DNA of 64,000 nucleotides from Rhizobium sp. BK316 (GTDB lineage Bacteria; Pseudomonadota; Alphaproteobacteria; Rhizobiales; Rhizobiaceae), in the NCBI RefSeq assembly GCF_014193695.1, contig NZ_JACHZR010000002.1:186001-250000 (forward strand), written 5' to 3'. The notes under the pieces were generated by a model, which saw only the letters and a program-made list of their open reading frames with translations, ran no database searches and was not told the origin of the DNA. A program made the position numbers and the translations under genes. Positions 61,572-64,000 of the stretch are shown here, piece by piece (the stretch's first letter is position 1; the number at the start of each line of letters is the position of its first letter).

Positions 61572-62675
61572 TCAGTCTCCGTCCGAGAAGGAGAAGCCCG
61601 CCGAAAGGCCGATCGCGGCGCCATACTGGTCGCTGATCGTGGTGATGAGGTCGCGGCTTTCCGTCAGCAGCGTATCGAGCTTGGCCTTTTCCGCATCGCT
61701 GACGGCGACTTCGATATCCGGGTTCAGCTTGGAGACGCTGTCGATGATCGTCTTGAGCTTGGTGTCGATCGCATCGGCAATCTGCTTCTTTTCCGGCGGC
61801 AGCAACTCGGCCATGCCGGCCTTCTGCCAGAGCGTTCGGATGCCTTCGAGATTGGCGGCCATGGACTTCCAGGTATTCTTCGAACGCCAGTAGATCGCCA
61901 TGCGCGGGCGGGCAGGCGTATCCTTGCCCTTGTAGAACTGCTCCAGCCGCTGGTCGCGGACATTTTCAGCACCATGGACGAGGATACCGAGAAGGGCGGT
62001 GACAGCCTCCTTGTTATCCATGAAATCGTCGCTCTGCGGTCCGGGATGCTTCCAGCTCGCCTGCACGCCGTCAGGCTTCTCCCAGGCCGCGACGACTTCG
62101 CCAGCCTCGCGCTGGATATTGCCGGCGACCGCCTGGCCGTAGAGGCAGCGGAAGCCACCCTTCTGGTTGATCAGGTCGTCGGAACCATTGCCGTAAAGCA
62201 CATATTCCAGCGCGGTCAGGCCCTGCAAGGCCACACTCTTGCCGGCGATGGCATCGACGGTCGCGTCCTTCGGATCGGCCTTGGCGATCAGCGCCTGAAC
62301 CTGCTTGAGGCCGACACCCTTGCGGTCGGGATAGAAGAGGATGTGCTCGAAGAGATTGTCCTGGATGACAGGGCCGGTCTGCACGATCTCGATCGTCGAC
62401 CAGTAGCGGATCGTATCGTCGAAGGCGGACTTGGCGCGGTCGAGCGTCTGCTGCGTACCGAAAGCGCAGAGGTCGTTCATGGCGGTCGTCAGGCGTGCGG
62501 CCGATTGCTGCATGTTGCGGTAGCCGGGCCGAATGACCTCATCGACGGCACGCTGCATGACCGATGGCACGGCATCCTCGTTGAGGCCCGAAGCGGGCGG
62601 CGCGGCGCTCTGGGCGGCAGCCGATGTGGCAAGGCCGGTCAAGGCGAGGCAAAGGAGGGTGTGCCAGGGGCGCAT
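61572..62675 (-). CDS. Imelysin family (M75) periplasmic protein
   Basis: A 367-aa exported helical protein with a signal peptide (MRPWHTLLCLALTGLATSAAAQ). Imelysin-type sections: YRNMQQSAARLTTAMNDLCAFGT, WSTIEIVQTGPVIQDN, and QGLTALEYVLYGNGSDD. The usual GxHxxE metal motif of imelysins is here GLTALE, so the His is missing. The family is linked to iron uptake (IrpA-like) but its metal-handling ability may differ here. It overlaps the dihaem cytochrome stop by 1 bp. Confidence 0.9.
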   Translation of the reverse strand: MRPWHTLLCLALTGLATSAAAQSAAPPASGLNEDAVPSVMQRAVDEVIRPGYRNMQQSAARLTTAMNDLCAFGTQQTLDRAKSAFDDTIRYWSTIEIVQTGPVIQDNLFEHILFYPDRKGVGLKQVQALIAKADPKDATVDAIAGKSVALQGLTALEYVLYGNGSDDLINQKGGFRCLYGQAVAGNIQREAGEVVAAWEKPDGVQASWKHPGPQSDDFMDNKEAVTALLGILVHGAENVRDQRLEQFYKGKDTPARPRMAIYWRSKNTWKSMAANLEGIRTLWQKAGMAELLPPEKKQIADAIDTKLKTIIDSVSKLNPDIEVAVSDAEKAKLDTLLTESRDLITTISDQYGAAIGLSAGFSFSDGD

Positions 62676-64000
62676 CAGAGTGACTCCAGGAATGTAATCA
62701 GGGCCTCTCTATCGTCTTTTGACAGCGAGGAGAATGTGTTGCGGGCTTTTTCAGCTTCGCCGCCATGCCAGAGAATTGCTTCGGTGAGATTTCTGGCGCG
62801 GCCGTCGTGCAGGAAGAAGCTGTGTCCGCTGACAGTCCGGGTCAGTCCTATACCCCATAGCGGTGGTGTGCGCCATTCACGTCCGCTTGCAAGCCCCACT
62901 TGCTGTCCGTCGGCCAGATCGTCGCCCATGTCGTGCAGCAGGAAATCGGAATAGGGCCAGATGAGCTGGAAGGATTGCGCCTTCTCAGCCGTATCGCGTC
63001 GGGTGACGAACTTCGGAACATGGCAGGAAATGCAGCCCGAATCGTAGAAAAGCTGCTTACCACGCAGCGTGCCGGCAAAGCTTGCCTTGCGGCGGGCCGG
63101 TACCGCGAGGTTCTCGGAATAGAAGGTGACGAGATCGAGTACCGGGCCGGGCGCTTCCTCGTTGCCGAGGCGTTTCTGTACGCCATCAGGCATGGCGAGG
63201 CACTTTGTCTCAGCCGCGGTGCAATCGCCATGGGCATCTGGTTTGTCCGGTGTCGAAATGCCGATATCGTTGGAGAAGGCGTCGGCGCTCTGATCGCGCA
63301 CATTGGCGTTCTGCGCCTTCCAGCCGAAACGACCGAGCGTGATCTCGCCGGTGCGATGGTCGCGTACGATGGCGGCCTTGCCGGATATGCCGTCGTGATC
63401 GAGATCATCGGGATCGGCATGCGCGAGAATATCCGCCGCGGGAATTGCCTCGATCAGCCCGAGGCCGATCATCGCCGGGGCGACGCGTGCTGAGATCGTT
63501 GTTGCCGGATCGAGCGGCCCGTAGGCGAGATCCTTGGCGGAATAAGCGGGTCTGCGCAGGCTAACCGTCTCCCCGCCCGCAAGCGTGACGGTCTCCTCGA
63601 TATAGGTGACAGCAACCTTGCCTTCGGCGGCAAGCCCCGGAACCGCGAGGTCCTGAAGTTGGTGGCCGTAAACAGGATCGGGGAAATTGATGACATCGGC
63701 GTCGGCGATTGCTTTTTCTTCCTCCGCTGTCTTCGCTGCACGGGCAATGCGCAGGACCATCGAGGTAGCGCTTGGACCATCCTCCGGCGGTTTGCCGCGA
63801 CCGTCATTGGCGTGGCAGCTCATGCAGGAACGGGCGTTGAAGAGCGGGCCGAGCCCATCGGAGGCTTGCGTAGAGGATGGCGCCGAAACCCAAAGCTTGC
63901 GGAAGAGCGCATTGCCGAGCCGGAAATTCTGTTCTTCCTCGAAGGGGATATTGGCCGAAATATGCGAGAAGCTGTCTTCGTTGACCGGATCGATGGATGT
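62675..64000 (-). CDS. Di-haem oxidoreductase family protein (DUF1111), partial
   Basis: A c-type cytochrome-like protein, at least 442 residues; the N-terminus runs off the right edge. Two CxxCH haem sites are visible: RSCMSCHANDGRG near the 5' part, and GCISCHVPKF further on. FADPDDLDHDGISGKAA-type and DLADGQQVGLASGREWRTPPLWGIG are DUF1111 features. It precedes imelysin and DUF1513 in an operon. This set is known in iron- or copper-responsive loci; the electron partner is unknown. Confidence 0.9.
   Translation of the reverse strand, partial: TSIDPVNEDSFSHISANIPFEEEQNFRLGNALFRKLWVSAPSSTQASDGLGPLFNARSCMSCHANDGRGKPPEDGPSATSMVLRIARAAKTAEEEKAIADADVINFPDPVYGHQLQDLAVPGLAAEGKVAVTYIEETVTLAGGETVSLRRPAYSAKDLAYGPLDPATTISARVAPAMIGLGLIEAIPAADILAHADPDDLDHDGISGKAAIVRDHRTGEITLGRFGWKAQNANVRDQSADAFSNDIGISTPDKPDAHGDCTAAETKCLAMPDGVQKRLGNEEAPGPVLDLVTFYSENLAVPARRKASFAGTLRGKQLFYDSGCISCHVPKFVTRRDTAEKAQSFQLIWPYSDFLLHDMGDDLADGQQVGLASGREWRTPPLWGIGLTRTVSGHSFFLHDGRARNLTEAILWHGGEAEKARNTFSSLSKDDREALITFLESL

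Noticed and set aside
1..64000. CRISPR array, rRNA operon or insertion-sequence transposase
   Set aside because: No regularly spaced repeats, no 16S/23S sequence and no transposase reading frame were seen anywhere in the window.

Overview
The window is chromosomal DNA of a Rhizobiaceae alphaproteobacterium (Rhizobium/Agrobacterium group). Evidence: high GC with typical rhizobial protein sequences, an Irr/ICE box in front of a membrane-bound ferritin gene (mbfA), a BA14K-family protein, a transglutaminase-like cysteine peptidase, intergenic palindromic repeats of the kind seen in rhizobia, and the block infC-rpmI-rplT-pheS-pheT. The species cannot be fixed from the sequence alone.

Layout. 1-3.6 kb: a tightly overlapping minus-strand operon for a C-methylated CDP-6-deoxyhexose (rfbF, rfbG, C-methyltransferase, rfbC-like epimerase), probably for O-antigen or another surface polysaccharide. 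4.19-13.1 kb: an 8.9 kb genomic island in the 3' end of tRNA-Leu(CAG). It is bounded by an 18/19-bp direct repeat of the tRNA end and carries a P4-type integrase, an unknown 338-aa protein, an AlpA-like regulator, an HTH/CxxC protein, a second tyrosine recombinase and a type III restriction-modification system. 13.3-28.2 kb: ordinary chromosomal genes (BA14K, SelT/W/H-like protein, GH25 lipoprotein, methyltransferase/AraC divergent pair, lepA, tenA, XRE-cupin/GNAT, HAD, acetylpolyamine amidohydrolase, recX, EamA exporter, truncated haemoglobin, mbfA, cysteine peptidase, alpha/beta hydrolase).

28.3-33.6 kb: translation genes infC (with a non-canonical AUU start), rpmI, rplT, pheS and pheT, separated by clear terminators. 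33.6-44.4 kb: small stress and metabolic genes, a GtrA/GtrB-like pair divergent from a polytopic GT-C-like protein (a probable three-part lipid-linked glycosylation unit), xseA and a flavodoxin-fold oxidoreductase. 44.4-52.7 kb: MarR/EamA divergent pair with palindromic operators, M29 aminopeptidase, YbaK, Spx/ArsC-like protein, phnX with a phosphonate-linked FAD oxidoreductase, an AstE/AspA-like deacylase, a 2H phosphoesterase and an orphan ParA ATPase.

53.6-56.4 kb: a second, integrase-less insertion at the 3' end of guaA. The displaced guaA 3' end (still encoding GTIEWE-stop, with synonymous differences) lies 2.7 kb away, and the cargo is an ICMT-like methyltransferase, a thioredoxin-reductase-like flavoprotein and a TetR regulator. 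56.3-64 kb: guaA, mtnN with a PaaI thioesterase, a DUF2252 protein, and an iron- or metal-linked periplasmic operon (DUF1111 dihaem cytochrome, imelysin, DUF1513), the first gene of which runs off the right edge. No CRISPR array, rRNA or insertion-sequence transposase was seen.
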